In this document: positions 42,971-55,911 of the stretch, one piece after another
Numbering within the stretch: position 1 is the stretch's first letter
How the letters are laid out: the number at the start of each line of letters is the position of its first letter
Source: Podospora comata
Taxonomy: Eukaryota; Ascomycota; Sordariomycetes; Sordariales; Podosporaceae
DNA length: 64,000 nucleotides
Reading direction: 5' to 3'
NCBI GenBank assembly: GCA_017354895.1
Contig: CP071496.1
Location: 1,798,001-1,862,000 of the forward strand
The notes under the pieces: generated by a model
Databases searched by the model: none
What the model saw: only the letters and a program-made list of their open reading frames with translations
Told to the model about the DNA's origin: nothing
Translations under genes and position numbers: made by a program

Positions 42971-45900
42971 TGACGCATGCCTTTCAATCTTTGAGATATA
43001 ATGGTTGTAATTTAGGAAGACATCTGAGCTGGATCTTTTTCATATTCTTCATCGGGAGGGGTTTGGGGCGGGGATTTGACACTGCGGCGGTAGTCACGGA
43101 GATTGGATCATCAGGCTTGTGGATAGGAGGTCGGCTGGGGAATATGACAGGATGAGAACGAGGGTTTGGCCTAGCCAGCGGTTGTTTATGTTTTTCTCTT
43201 TCTCTTTTTCACAGATGTGTATTGCTTGAGATTTTCACGGATACCCCCTTCCCCTACCGAACCAGCCACGTTAGCACGTTTGGGCATTTTGTTGCGCAGA
43301 CAAATTGAACTAATTTAATGTCATGGGAACTTGATACAATGTTCAAAAGCCTTCCGAGACATGATCAAGGCATGTTAAGATTATTTATAATTGTCCAAAT
43401 TTTTCCTTGACCACCTATCAACCACCTTTTCGAACCCCCATCCTGATAGCAATCTCTCCAGTTTTATGAGCAGAATACACACAGTCGTCTGTTCTTTCCA
43501 CCCTATCCCAAAACCCAACAAGACATCCTCCCAGAGAAAGCTCAGTACAGCCAAAGGCTTTTCGACTGAACATCCCTCACCCATAGAAGTTGACTGTTGG
43601 TTATATAAGTCTGGACTTAATCATGCACTGTCTGCTTACCCGCCTGTCCAAAATATTACATACAGGCAATTAATCATATAAATGCCCCAATGTTGAGCTA
43701 TCCCAGTATAAAGCGTAATCCAGGACAAGCGACCACACCCTGGGTAGACTGTTATAAATTGAGGTAAGAAAACGGAGTCTTTTGCGGGGCGGGAAAAAAG
43801 GGGGATTTTCAATCATGGCGGGCTAGACACATGCTTTTTGTGTTACGGGTATTACCTATACAGATAAAGTACCCAAGTTTACTATAACGTTTACCAGGTT
43901 GTGCGTGATGAGAGAGAAACATAGACCAGGACTAAGAAGGCTGTTTGATTATGGCTACCTATTTTAGTGGAAAGGGTTAAGGAAACGAATCAGTCGCTGA
44001 GCTACTTTGTTTTTGTTTGTGCGAAGGATATGGCATGAGTGGTGTGAGTTAAGGCGGTGATATAGCGGAAGGAGTACGTCTAGAGTCTGAACCAGTAATG
44101 TAGTGTTGGTAGACGAACCAGAAATAAGTAGACGTTAGATCGATAGCCTTTTCTCAGATACGGTCAATTTACACCACAAGAAATGAACGAATTTCACAGC
44201 TACATTTTTATGAATCTGATTGCCCGCCGGCCGGTCAAAGACGCTGGACAGTGAACAGTGAGCTCGCTGCCTTCGAGGCCTCCTTTTGTTCCAGCTCGGA
44301 GTGTTAACTGATGGCCGATGGAAGCTGGCATTGAATTCCAAGTCGGCAAGTCCGACCAGCTAACGCCATGTCACAGAACCCTCTGGTTTGTACCGATGAA
44401 TGAGCCCTCATCGAACGGTGCTAGGTTCCCCTCTTAGAACGGCTCGTACAGCACGGCGCGGTGGTCAATTAGTCCTACTTAATCAGACTTCCAGTACCCA
44501 AATCAGGTTACCTGAGATACCTATAATAGTGTATTACTACAGCTAGTTAAGTCCATTCTCCGTCGGCAGAACTAAACAAGGGATTGCACCAATCATAAAA
44601 TTGGTCAATCTTACGGCATCGAAAGCGTCACAGAGACGACTGGAAGAGAAGAGCTTGAAGGGATGATGGAAGAGTTGTGTCAGCATGTTTTAATCACTTC
44701 CTGTTATTTGCCCATGTGTAAACATACCTATTGAGATATTGCCAAATACAAGATACCTTGACTGTGGTTGCCTACGGCACCCACAAAAGGCAGGAGCGAA
44801 GCTCTTCCTCCATCGGCCCCAGGTCCACCATGTATCTCGGAAAAAAGGAGGAAATGCTCCCAACATAAGAATAGACCAATGAGCATCCAGAGAACTCTCG
44901 GTCGCCAAGAACCCCTTTTTCACCCCTGAACAGTTGCTATGGTAACGGCTCTGCTCATCACCTTATGGGCAAAGAATAGAGACTGCTTCTAGGAATGAGA
45001 GCTGTTGAAATGATTGATGGGCTTCCAAGATAGGCGAGAAGGTTTGTAATATTGTTAAGCGCGTTTCTTGTAATACTTTCAGGTCCTGATTCTTACATTT
45101 GCGGCCTCAAGTTTTCTACCCCACGACTTGCTCAAGTCTCTCTACCTTGGTGTTGATCACCGCAGAGAGAGCCTCGGGTTAGCTGTCGTACCTCCAGTCC
45201 AGAGTCCATGTTTCGGTCTCATCGACCTCATCACCTGCATTGCCGTTCACCGACGGCGGCTCGATATCTCGTCTCGCATTCTCCTCTTGGAGTATCCTGT
45301 TCCGCACCACTTGCCTACCATCTCCCATCCTCAGCATCCATTGCCGAGCCTGGAAACTGCCGATCGATCAAAACAGAAGCATGCAGGCAACAAAACAAGC
45401 AAATTCAAGCTTTCTGGTCAAGCTTTGAGTGATATCAAGCCGTCCGTATCCCGTGTCCGCTGAGCACGTTACAGAAGCATCGTCGATCGGTTAGACAACG
45501 GCACGCGAGTGACTGCCGACTCGAGACATTGGCATATACCTCACCAGTGACCTCTCCCAAACGGGGCCACCTACCCGTTTCCTATTGTCCCTCGCAAGAA
45601 CAACCCTGGAGAAGCAAACAACTCTGTAAATAGCTCCAAGTTCCCTCTCATGTCCCCAGAGCCTCGAAACAGTGTATCTTGCTCACCCCCAACTGCCGAA
45701 CGTCGATCTCCAAGTGCGAGATAGACTTGAAATTCTCCATCTCGTATACCTCCAACAAATGATCACCATCAGAGAATACCACCGTCGCACAGAACCAAAA
45801 AAATAAAATAAAAAAATTTCATAGCGAAGCTTTTCCATTCCCATACCACCCTTCCCGTGCAACAACGATCGGCGAATGTCGGATGGGATACGGGCCGCCA

Positions 45901-47152
45901 GCAGTAAGCGGCATCACACCAGACATTTATACACACGCCCCCACCACCAACCAACCGGGCCGGTGCGATCCCGCTTTTGCTGGTGATAAAATAGAAAAAG
46001 GATGATCGTTTCTCAAAGAGGTCAAGTACCTGCCTCTCCCCTTCCCTTGTGAGACCAGCAAGTTTCTAGTATACAGCGTCCCGGAGAAAACAGGTCCGAT
46101 AGGTAGTCGGTCCGGCCCGGCACTTGTTCGATCTGAGAGAAGAGGAGCCTTCCTCGGCAACAAAACAGGGAGAAAATAGTGTAATTCTGGTCACGCCTGA
46201 CGAAAACGACAGAGCAGGGGACCGAGATCTCGGCGCGTGAGATCTTTGGTGCTGGTGGCCACCGACCAGGGGGTTCTTGTTGGAACGAATCACTCAGATC
46301 CTGTCTCCGCTGACTGGGGGGGACTCCCGAAGTGATGATGATACACTCCCGTGTTCAGCGAGCCATCCATCTCTTGGCACCTACGGGCAATAAATCTGAT
46401 CTGTGTGGACACCACCGCCCACGGCCACGGGGGAAGGTAAACAGAGATGCCAATTCTGTTACAAGTGGCTTGTGGTGGATTAGATCTAGCGGGCTCACCC
46501 GTCTGGGCACTTCTACCGAGAAATGTTTGATATCCGGATTTTTTTTTTCTTTTTAAATCTCTGTAAATTTATTGCTCACCATCCACGCCATCCTCGAGCA
46601 ATTCAAATGACAAGAGTTCGCAGAGTCGGCTACAGCCCCCTACCTATTTCCGTCCGTTGGACAATTGTTGCGGAAAGTAGCCGAAATGTTGGTTGTATCT
46701 CTTGTTTCCCAGCCCGATCCGACATAGCCGGGTGAGAAGGCGGAACTAATTATGCTAAATCGCCAAGCACATCATCAGCATGATATAGGCAAGCAAGCAG
46801 CAAGGGGTTGATATTGGAGGCCTCGAAACATAGGGAAGCAGAAGAAGAAAAATTGTGATATCAACTTTTGAAAGTGTAGCATTCGGCCAGCATCGGGTGA
46901 GGTCTTTCCCCCCGTTGGTGAATGTTTTGGCGTACAACGAGCGGGCTGCCAAGAAAAGTCCCCCGAGTCGGCGGATGTCGGGGGATCGGCAGGTGTTGTG
47001 TGGTGAGTGAAGTTCTTCGAAATGGCCGGCGCCCCCGGGGGGCCGAAGCTGATTGCCGGCGGAAAAGGAAAAGAGCGATGGGTAAAACCGGGACAGGTTC
47101 TAGAACGTGCAGATTGGTGATGCAGGGGTTGTTCCTACCCGCTGGACAAGGG

Positions 47153-47154
<2 letters not shown>

Positions 47155-47187
<33 letters not shown>
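47155..47187 (+). repeat. (CA)n dinucleotide microsatellite
   Basis: About 16 uninterrupted CA units. Confidence 0.97.
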
Positions 47188-47188
<1 letters not shown>

Positions 47189-49165
47189 CCTTGGTTCCCG
47201 CGATGATGGCCTTCTTGGCTTCTTGAAATTCTGGTTCAGCCGTTTTACAGCATTCTGGCGATGGGCTTGGCCTGCGTCGCCCGTGGCAGCTTGGCGAGCT
47301 CTGGGGTCCCCCCATCGGCCAGTCACGATAAGTGTCAATTGCTGTCATGGCTGACGTATTATTGCCATTTTGCTGCAGCATCGAAGCTGTTGCCGTGGCT
47401 TAGGTAATTCGCCCGAAGACTGCAAAACTTGAAAAATTCTATTCGGTACACCGAAATGTTTCCCAGGGGTCTTTACCGCTCCTTTCTGTCCTCGTGACTT
47501 GTTGAAGTTCTCTTCAGTTGGAAAAAAATGCTGTTAGTTCCTTTTCGCTTTTCAGCAGAGGGGTGTGGCCAATAGCACAATACGGATTTGCCGGAATCAC
47601 ATGGGCGAGGCTTCAGAGCCAGGCCCCAGGTCACGTTGGCGGAAAGTTACGTAAGACACAAGCTCTCTTACCCCAGAAATTCAAGACCAAGCAAGGCACC
47701 AAGTCAAGCCCGGGCTTTCAACGGCCAACCCCTGGACAACGGAATTGAGAAAAGTATTTGTTTTCGTAGTAGCACCATGGCACCAACCATACCATCACGA
47801 TCACAACCTGCTGGAAGATGTGCGAAAACGGCAAGAAAATAGAAAAGTCAAAGATGCTGTCGGGAAGAGTCGGAACTGCGGTTTGTGACCTTTGATTTGC
47901 GGAAGGGCCCCGCCGATACTAATGCCCGCCCGGCACGATGACGGAATGTGGTCGGCAAAGCAGAATGGCATTTTGTGTCATAGCGGGGCATCCGTTGTGG
48001 GCTCGTGGCTCTCGGCAGCATCAGATGCTGTAGGTTCACTGCAAGTGCTGCAGCAGTTCATCCAAAACAGATACTTGCTTGTCGAAAGAATGTGACTGAA
48101 TTGATCAACAGAGATGCGCCGGGCCAACGGAGACCAACAGGACGGTCGACCGCTGCATACCGCCCCTCGCCCTTTGGGACCACCCTCAATCCTCAACGGC
48201 GCGCGTCATGAGACGAGGGCCCTGTAAAGTCTCTGTTGACCTCGTGGTGTTCCCCGGCACCATGCATGTCACTCGGCGGGCTTGTTGTGGGAGAGCGAGG
48301 AGGAACCGCGGGGTAAGGGTTGACGGCGTTGACTGTTCGAGAACAGGTTCAGCCCGGGAGAAACAGGTTGCCAAGGGCTCGGCACGCTCATGCCCCAGAC
48401 TTTTCGTCGTCCCACAGCCGTCTGCTGCTGCCGTCCAATGGCTGCGGGCCCAGGTAGAGCCCCTTTCAGCCCTGTCCGCTCACATCCACGACACCGTTTT
48501 TAGCAAAACAACACAGCCGTATCCATGACGCCGCGCCGTGTTGGCTGGGGCCGTCATCTGCGGAGGAGCGTCATGTGCCAGGCTGAACGGGGTCTCAGCC
48601 TCTGAAGTGAGGCAAGCCCCACCCCTCCGGGGAAGAGTTGTTGACAGTACGGAGTGACAAGGCAGGTAACCAGCAAGACCTTGAAACGAATCCCTTCCTA
48701 CTTTACCCGAGGATATCTTGCCTTACGGTGCGATTAGTAGAGAATACTCGGTACAAGTCCGAGTCTCGGAGAGGAAGGTAAAACGGAAAGCAGATAGGAG
48801 GTGGCCCAGGTGGTCCAGGCAAGACGGCTGCACAGCAGACAAGCAGAAGGGGTAGGTAGGTTCAGGTTTGTGTGAAACAGGGCCGCCTGCTTCCGGATTG
48901 GGATGTATCTTTGTCACACCAAACAAATCACAAATCCACCCGGCGGAACGGCCCCAGAGAGAGGAATCGATGCATCGCCGCCTCTCCGTCCCGAAAGGCG
49001 ACACGCAGCGACAGGGGCCTCCTTCAGACTCTCCGGAAACAATTCGTGGCCCAGCGGCCCAATCATTGTGAGCCCGAAGCAGCACCCACTCGCACCCGGT
49101 TCAGTCCCGGGCTTGGAGCCGTAAATCGCCAAGTTCTACAAGTTGGAATGCTGTCGTCACGCCTC

Positions 49166-49206
49166 ATTGGATCTGCCCTTTTTACGGGCCCCACGTCTTT
49201 ATATAT
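49166..49206 (+). promoter_or_regulatory. Likely core promoter of PCK1
   Basis: An inverted CCAAT box (ATTGG, 49166-49170) is followed by TTTATATATTC (TATA at 49200-49206), about 225 bp before the start codon. The C-rich leader after it contains short CATACGCTCC-type repeats. Confidence 0.5.
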
Positions 49207-49429
49207 TCTCACTCCTCTGCCTCGGGTCTGTCTTATCAGCACTTCCTGGTCAACACCTGCCGCATACCCCATACGCTCCGTACGCTCCATACACTCCGGC
49301 TGTCAACCCTGCAGAAAGTGGATTGCCCACAAGCCCCCATCGTCAAGCTCGTCCCAGCTCCCGTGTTCCCTGTCGACGCTCAGCCCAAACCTAAGCCAAC
49401 ACGACGGCCGCAAAAAGCACTTAAGAACC

Positions 49430-51892
49430 ATGAACGACCCCGTTGCCAGAACCGCATCTCCCTACACTGATCCATCCGTCAAAGGCCCTCGCAGCCATCT
49501 TCTCTCTTCCCAACGTCCCTCGACCAAACCATCCGACAGTCAGTATTCTCCTCTGCTCCCCATTTCAGGTTTTCTGTGGCTGACCATGGCGTTCTTTCAC
49601 CCACACAGTGCTCGTCAACACAGTAAACAAGACCGGCCTCCATCCCGGCGGTGTCGTTCCTCACCACGAGCACACCGAGCTCGAGGAGGAGCTCCACGAG
49701 AAGGCTCACATCGACTACAACCGTGTTGCCATCATCGCCAACCCATCAGTGGCCGCCCTCTACGAGGATGCTTTGGTCTACGAGACCGGCACTGCCATCA
49801 CCTCCAGCGGTGCTCTTACCGCCTACTCCGGCAAGAAGACTGGCCGCTCTCCATCAGACAAGCGTGTCGTCAAGGAGCCATCTTCCGAGAACGAAATCTG
49901 GTATGTTTTACTCTTCGACTGTCTTGTTGAGACAACATCTGAACACAGTCCGCTAACACATCCGATAGGTGGGGCCCTGTCAACAAGCCCATGACTCCTG
50001 AGGTGAGACTTTTGCTCCTTTCCTTTATTTTATTTTTTCTCTCTTTTTATGCTCTTCAGCCGATGGCACCCGGACCCCAAGGGGGCGGCGCCAAATATGC
50101 GGCCATGCGACATGCGACATGCGACATTTGACATTCGACATGTGGCCGACATCACGAGCACGCCCCAGCGTGATGTCTGCTGCGCGCCTCGGCGTCCTAT
50201 GAGACCAAAAATCTGATGTCAATTCATCATGGACGTCATTATCCTTGGCGATGAGCGCATCAACAATGGCTTTTTTTTCTTTTTTTTTTTTTTCGGGCGC
50301 CCGGAAGACGACGATGCTCAGTTTCTCGGCAATTTTGGCGGGCGGCAGCGTCATTGTCGAGTCGTGCAGCCTTTGCAGCCTTGACAGCCCCATGTCGTTT
50401 TCGTCATACCCTGGCAATCCCCAAATGCACCCCGCTCCCGAGGGCCGATCCCAGACTCCACATTTTCTTTCCTTTTTCTCATTCTCCACCAGCTCCAGAT
50501 GGCCATCACGTGAACACCCCAATGCTAACCACTCTTTGCCCCAAATAGGTCTGGAAGATCAACCGTGAGCGTGCCATCGACTACCTCAACACCAGAAATC
50601 GCATCTACGTCGTTGACGGCTATGCCGGCTGGGACGAGAAGTACCGCATCAAGGTCCGCGTTGTCTGCGCCCGCGCCTACCATGCCCTCTTCATGCGCAA
50701 CATGCTCATCCGTCCCTCGCGCGAGGAGCTCGAGCACTTCCACCCCGACTACACCATCTACAATGCCGGTTCCTTCCCCGCCAACCGCTACACTGAGGGT
50801 ATGACCTCGGGCACCTCGGTCGCCATCAACTTTGCCGAGAAGGAGATGGTCATCCTCGGTACCGAGTACGCGGGCGAGATGAAGAAGGGTGTCTTCACCG
50901 TCATGTTCTACGAGGGCCCCGTCAAGCACAACATCCTGACCCTCCACTCCTCGGCCAACGAGGGCAAGGACGGCGACGTCACCCTCTTCTTCGGTCTCTC
51001 CGGCACCGGCAAGACCACCCTCTCTGCCGACCCCAACCGCGCCCTCATCGGTGACGACGAGCACGTCTGGTCCGACACCGGTGTCTTCAACATCGAGGGC
51101 GGCTGCTACGCCAAGACGGTCGGTCTGTCGGCCGAGAAGGAGCCGGATATCTACAACGCCATCAAGTACGGCTCCGTCCTCGAGAACGTCATCTTTGACC
51201 CCGAGACCAGAATCGTCGACTACGACGACGTCACCCTGACCGAGAACACGCGCTGCGCCTACCCGATCGAGTACATCAACAACGCCAAGATCCCCTGCCT
51301 GTCCAACAACCACCCCAAGAACATCATCCTCCTCACCTGCGACGCCCGCGGCGTCCTCCCGCCCATCTCCAAGCTCAACTCGGCCCAGACAATGTTCCAC
51401 TTCATTTCCGGTTACACCTCCAAGATGGCCGGCACCGAAGACGGCATCCTCGAGCCCCAGGCGACTTTCTCGTCTTGCTTCGCCCAGCCCTTCCTCGCTC
51501 TGCATCCCATGCGCTACGCAAAGATGCTCGCGCAAAAGATCGAGGCCCACGGCGCCAACGCCTGGCTGCTCAACACCGGCTGGGTGGGCGCCGGTTTCTC
51601 CCAGGGCGGCAAGCGCTGCCCGCTCAAGTACACGCGCGCCATCCTCGACGCGATCCACTCTGGCGAGCTGGCCAAGGTGGAGTATGAGAACTATGGTGTT
51701 TTCAACCTGCAGGTTCCCAAGACTTGCCCCGGCGTGCCGGACGAGCTGTTGAATCCTCAGAATGCCTGGACTGCGGGGGCCGACAGCTTCAAGGCTGAGG
51801 TTACCAAGCTTGGTGGGCTTTTCTTGGAGAATTTCAAAAAGTATGAGAGCGAGGCTACGGATGATGTGAGGGCTGCTGCGCCGGTTGTTTAA
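49430..51892 (+). CDS. PCK1: Phosphoenolpyruvate carboxykinase (ATP)
   Basis: Gluconeogenic enzyme converting oxaloacetate plus ATP to phosphoenolpyruvate in the cytosol. Exons 49430-49538, 49609-49900, 49969-50002 and 50549-51892 give 592 aa. The fungal N-terminus reads [19 protein letters not shown], then [16 protein letters not shown]. Core motifs include [46 protein letters not shown], the kinase-1 P-loop [11 protein letters not shown], the metal site region [19 protein letters not shown] and the ATP-binding [12 protein letters not shown]. Nearly every codon ends in C through exon 4, as expected for a highly expressed fungal gene. Introns 1 and 2 are short; intron 3 is 546 nt. Glucose repression and acetate induction are family knowledge; no specific operator was identified. 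Confidence 0.96.
50003..50548 (+). other. Unusually long third intron of PCK1
   Basis: 546 nt, against 54-86 nt for most introns nearby. It contains GACATGC-type short tandem repeats (about 50103-50145) and a long T tract (50270-50295) followed by GGGCGCCCGG. Donor GTGAGA and acceptor AAATAG are sound, and removal joins PMTPE to VWKINRERA correctly. Confidence 0.85.
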
Positions 51893-52172
51893 GTTTGGGG
51901 CGGGAAAGCATTACCAGCATGAGATGGCGTTTTTTTTTGAGACTGCTTTGGATATAAGCATGGGTTTTTTTCCCCCTTTCTTTCATATGGCTTTTTTTTT
52001 CCTTTTCTCTTTCGACGCCAGCCTGATTTTTTTTTGTCGCGCAGTACGCGGCGAGATGATGGGAATTACATGTTTGATATGAGAACACTTTTTTCTCTTT
52101 TTGGTTTGAAAAAAAGGAGATTAGATGAGAGAAGGGGTCAGTCATTACTGGACCAGGGGCGCTCTTGTGAGG

Positions 52173-52209
<37 letters not shown>

Positions 52210-52368
52210 TGTTGAAGTAATCAAGTCAGTTCGGAACACTTTTTGACCTTTGTGTGTGATGTGATTGTAAGCTTTTATTCCTGGTGATTCCGTTTCACAT
52301 CATATACCCACAACAGACAACTTTATCCAAAAAACCAAACAAAATTTCACCCCTATCCATCCATCTAT
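51893..52368. other. Convergent 3' region with T tracts and (TA)n
   Basis: About 475 bp between PCK1 and the P450 gene. It has several T8-T9 runs and a (TA)n microsatellite at 52174-52203. No gene. Confidence 0.6.
52174..52203. repeat. (TA)n microsatellite
   Basis: About 15 TA units in the PCK1/P450 intergenic region. Confidence 0.95.
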
Positions 52369-53985
52369 CTATCTCCCCGTCGTCTCCCCCCTCCTCCTAA
52401 CAAAAACAGGCAACCCCCCCTCCATAGGCAGCGTCAAGCTATCCCCACTCCTCCTCTCTTGTCCTCCTTCCCAAGCCCCCTCAAACTCCCACCCCCAAGC
52501 CACAACAGGGATAACCTGCACCGCAATCCCCTCGGCCATTTTTCTTCCCAAACAACTCCTCGCCCCCCCGTAAAAAACCGGAAACTCGGCCGCGCCCTTG
52601 TGTTTGATTGTCCCATTTTCATCCAGCCACCTCTCCGGTCTAAACTGATCCGCGTCCTCCCCCCAGGTCAGCCTGCTCCTCTGCATAGCCCAGAGACACC
52701 ACACCAGCACGCTGTCCTTTGGGAGAAACGTCCCGTCTGGGAGTGTGGTAGCTGCCTGGGCTTGGCGAATCTCAAACGGGATGGGGGGGTAAAGGCGGAG
52801 GGATTCGTAAAAGACTGCGAGAGAGTAAGGTGCTGAAAGGGGGGTCAGGACTGTGGGGGAAAAGGGAAGGGAGGAGGAGGTGGTGTCAAGCGGGGCTTGT
52901 TCTCTAGCAAGAACACCCCTGACCTCGTCTCGGATTTTGGCCAAAACTTCTGGGTGAGAGAGCAGCAAGTAAAACGTCCAGGTTAGTGCCTGGCCTGTGG
53001 TGTCACGGCCTGCGGAGAGGTACGTCAAGGCCGCGTCGGCGACGGTGGAGGGGGAGTCGGGGATTGCGGACAAGAGGGAGTGGATTAGTGATCCTGAGAT
53101 GGAGTCTAGTTTCTCGTCATCGGGCGAGGTGGAAGGCGGCGGGGAAGAGGAAATGGATTTGGCGTCTCGCATGGCGCGGGACACAATTTCGAGGCCGAAT
53201 TTTTTGACGGTGGAGATGGATTGGCGGAACTTGTGGCCAAAAAAGAATTCCGTTAGGGGGTAGAGGGGGTTTTGGAAGCGCTGGGCTGTGCAGCCCGAGG
53301 CGTGGTCGAAGGATGAGGAGAAGGGGGAGGAGAAGTGCATTTCCATCTGGACGGGAGGTCAGTCACCACGAACATGGAAAGGGGAGGAATGAGGAGGTAC
53401 ATTGTAAGCCATCTTCCCCATAAGCTTGGTGGTAATCTCATGAAAAACATCCTGCAGATCCACCACCTGGTCTGGCTTGGCCGCCTCGAGCTCCTTGACG
53501 CTCTCGGACAAATACTGCGGGAGAGCCACATCGGTCAAGACCCGCAGGTTGGCCGTGTTGAGAAAGCTCAGGCCGGCTTTGCGCTGGAGTTTCCAGAAGT
53601 CACCGTCCGCATTGATGATGCCATTCCCGAAAAGGTCCCAGGAGCGGGTTTTGACAAAGTTGCCTTTGGTGAAGAGACCTTCGTGCTTGAAGACGTAGTC
53701 GAGGTTTTTGGGATCGTGGATGAGCACGCTTGGGGGGAGGGTTGGGACTGTGAGGGCGAGGGTCTCGTAGCCGAATTGGCGCTGGCATCTGTCGAACCAG
53801 CTGAGGAGGTTCCAGCGGGGCTGGAGGAATTGTATGCCGTTGCCCACGAGGGGGAGGGTGTCGGGTGGGTTTCGTAGAGGCTCCCCATTGCGTCGTATGG
53901 CCTTCTTTCCTAGGAGTGCGCGGACTAGCAGCGCGAAGACTACCCCCGCGAGGAGGTAATGCGCCGAGCCTAGAAAGAGGCCCAT
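52369..53985 (-). CDS. Cytochrome P450 monooxygenase (CYP86/CYP52-like clan)
   Basis: Exons 53401-53985 and 52369-53346 give 520 aa. An N-terminal membrane anchor (YLLAGVVFALLVRALLG) is followed by a Pro-rich hinge and PLVGNGIQFLQPR. Later come the I-helix AGRDTTGQALTW, the K-helix ESLR with YPPIPFEIRQA, PERWL and the heme loop FYGGARSCLGRKMAE with its cysteine ligand. The loop and K-helix style resemble fungal fatty-acid/alkane hydroxylase-like P450s; the substrate cannot be stated. The 54-nt intron joins MAYN to MEMHFSSPF. The gene is divergent from the methyltransferase-like gene at 54716. Confidence 0.9.
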
Positions 53986-54715
53986 TGTGAGGATATGGCT
54001 ATCTGGGACGCATAGGGGTGTGAGTGTGTATGTTGAGGGAACCTAAGAAGGAGTTCTTAGGTGATGACGGTGTCTCAGTCAACCAACAGTGCTGACGTTG
54101 CTCTCACCAAACCCACCCTTGGCCTTATAAGACAGAGGTTATGCAAGGTGTTTAGGCGAGCCAATTGCGGCGGCGGTAATGAATCTCGATAGCAAATGTG
54201 GCTTGCACAGCAAATCCGATCTGAACTGTCCAATTGATCCCGGGTATCGTCTGAAGTTGAAGGTCGACTTTGGATGGTTGTCCATGTGAAGGGTGTGGGA
54301 TCTTGACGGGCGGTTGACATCAGGCTTGGCAAGGTCGCACGAACTGCCATCGCTTGCAGGAAGATTTGCACGGATTGGGGGCAGACAGGGGGTGGCCCAG
54401 GGCTAAAAGCGGGATGCGTTCACTGCAGAAAGCTCGGAGGTGTTGCTCCTTTTCCACCACTCTCACCCATAACGTCATACAAGGGAGCTAGGGCCATGAT
54501 TGACTCTTCCACCACAGCTTGAGCTACCTATTCTTGTCCAACCACGAAAAAAAACGTCGATTGGTCCTCGGACGGAATTCCCCCATTCCCGTTGTGATAC
54601 CTACCATTCCCGACCCGGTCCCAAACATTCGAATCCCTTCAACGTCCAACCATCTCCAACTAACCTACACCAACCAACCAGCCAGCCCACCAACCAGCCC
54701 ACCAACCAGCCCACC
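53986..54715. promoter_or_regulatory. Divergent promoter region between P450 and methyltransferase-like gene
   Basis: About 730 bp. The plus-strand leader contains a short tandem repeat of ACCAACCAGCCC (54664-54712) ending at the start codon. No gene seen. Confidence 0.5.
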
Positions 54716-55689
54716 ATGGCACCTCTCCTACCCCGAATGCAGGTCTTTGAGATAGCAGACCAAGAATGGTATCATCATCCCCTTCCTCTCTCGCTCTCTC
54801 ACACACAACATCGATCTAACAACCATCCAGGTTCCCCCAATTCCTCCGCACCCACATGCAAGCCGCCCTAACAGCAGCCTGGACAACCAACATCCCCCTC
54901 CTCCAATCCTCCTCCCCCGCCCGCATCGTCGCCCGTCTCCTCTCCCACCACCTCGGCCCCTCTATTCACAACTACACCTTCATCGACTTTTGCGCCGGCG
55001 CCGGCGGCCCAACCCCTTCGATAGAGAAACACCTCAACGCCCCCGTTTTCGCCTCCCCCCCCTCCTACGCCGAAGCAGCCACCACCCCCCCACCGGTCCA
55101 ATTCATCCTCACCGACCTCCACCCCCACCCGGCCCTCTGGTCCGCCGCCGCCTCTGCCTCCCCTAACCTGTCTTATGTCTCGTCTTCTGTCGACGCGAGC
55201 AACGTCCCCCAGCACTTGATCAATGACCAGAAGCAAAAAGGGAAGAAGGTTTTCAGATTGTTCAACCTTGCCTTTCACCACTTTGACGACACCCTCGCGA
55301 GGAAAATCCTCCGAAACACGCTCGAGACCAGCGACGGGTTTGGCATCTTTGAACTGCAGGACCGGTCTCTCTCGGGGTTTTTGGCGTGCTGTTTGTTCGG
55401 TCTTGGGGCGATGGTCATGGCGCCTTACTATGCTTTTTTGTGGGGGGCTCCGTTGGCGCTGGTGTGGACGTATCTGGTGCCGGCGCTGCCGGCGGTGTTG
55501 GTTTTTGATGGGTGGATGTCTAGTCTCAGGACGAGGACGGTGGGGGAGGTGAAGGATTTAATGGGGAGTTGCGGGTTGGGGGAGGTGGAAATAAGGAAGT
55601 GGGAGGTTAGGAGTGGGACGGAGAGGTTTATTCCTGGGGTGGGGTATGTCAATTGGATTATTGTGACGAGGAAGGGGAGTCAGGAGTAG
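54716..55689 (+). CDS. Methyltransferase-like membrane protein
   Basis: Exons 54716-54768 and 54831-55689 encode 303 aa. The start MAPLLPRMQVFEIADQEWFP is family-like. A SAM-binding-like loop FIDFCAGAGGPTPSIEKHLN lies near residue 72, followed by FILTDLHPHPALW and FNLAFHHFDD, the order expected of a class I methyltransferase. After FGIFELQDRS two hydrophobic helices appear (FLACCLFGLGAMVMAPYYAF, then APLALVWTYLVPALPAVLVF), suggesting membrane anchoring. The C-terminus (YVNWIIVTRKG) closes the fold. The substrate is unknown. Confidence 0.75.
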
Positions 55690-55911
55690 GGAGAAAGGGT
55701 TGTAGGATAGGGATGGTGTGAATATTGGGCAGTAGACATCATACATTGGGAGGGTTGACCGTAGATGGCCCGAGTTTACAAAGCCTTGATGGCTGGCCAA
55801 CCGGGGCGTAATTCAGTTTTTGGGTATCAACAACATACATACATACATGCATCTTACAGCCCATGCAATCCAAAAGCATGAATATGACAAAAAGCACAGA
55901 AAAAAACAAAA

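Larger units (their letters stand above)
42971..49429. other. Gene-poor 6.4-kb tract upstream of PCK1
   Basis: The largest stretch without a supported gene in the window. Open frames are short and discordant, except for a plus-strand quasi-ORF at 45128-45715. It includes a (CA)n microsatellite at 47155-47187 and T-runs. It could hold non-coding RNA, a remote promoter of the carboxykinase gene, or genes too divergent for me to see. Confidence 0.5.

Noticed and set aside
46861-47381. ORFs reading CVCVCV across the CA repeat
   Set aside because: Pure microsatellite translation.
50525-51658. 377-codon minus-strand ORF opposite PCK1
   Set aside because: Antisense shadow caused by C-ending codon use of PCK1; Gly/Val/Asp-rich with no domain.
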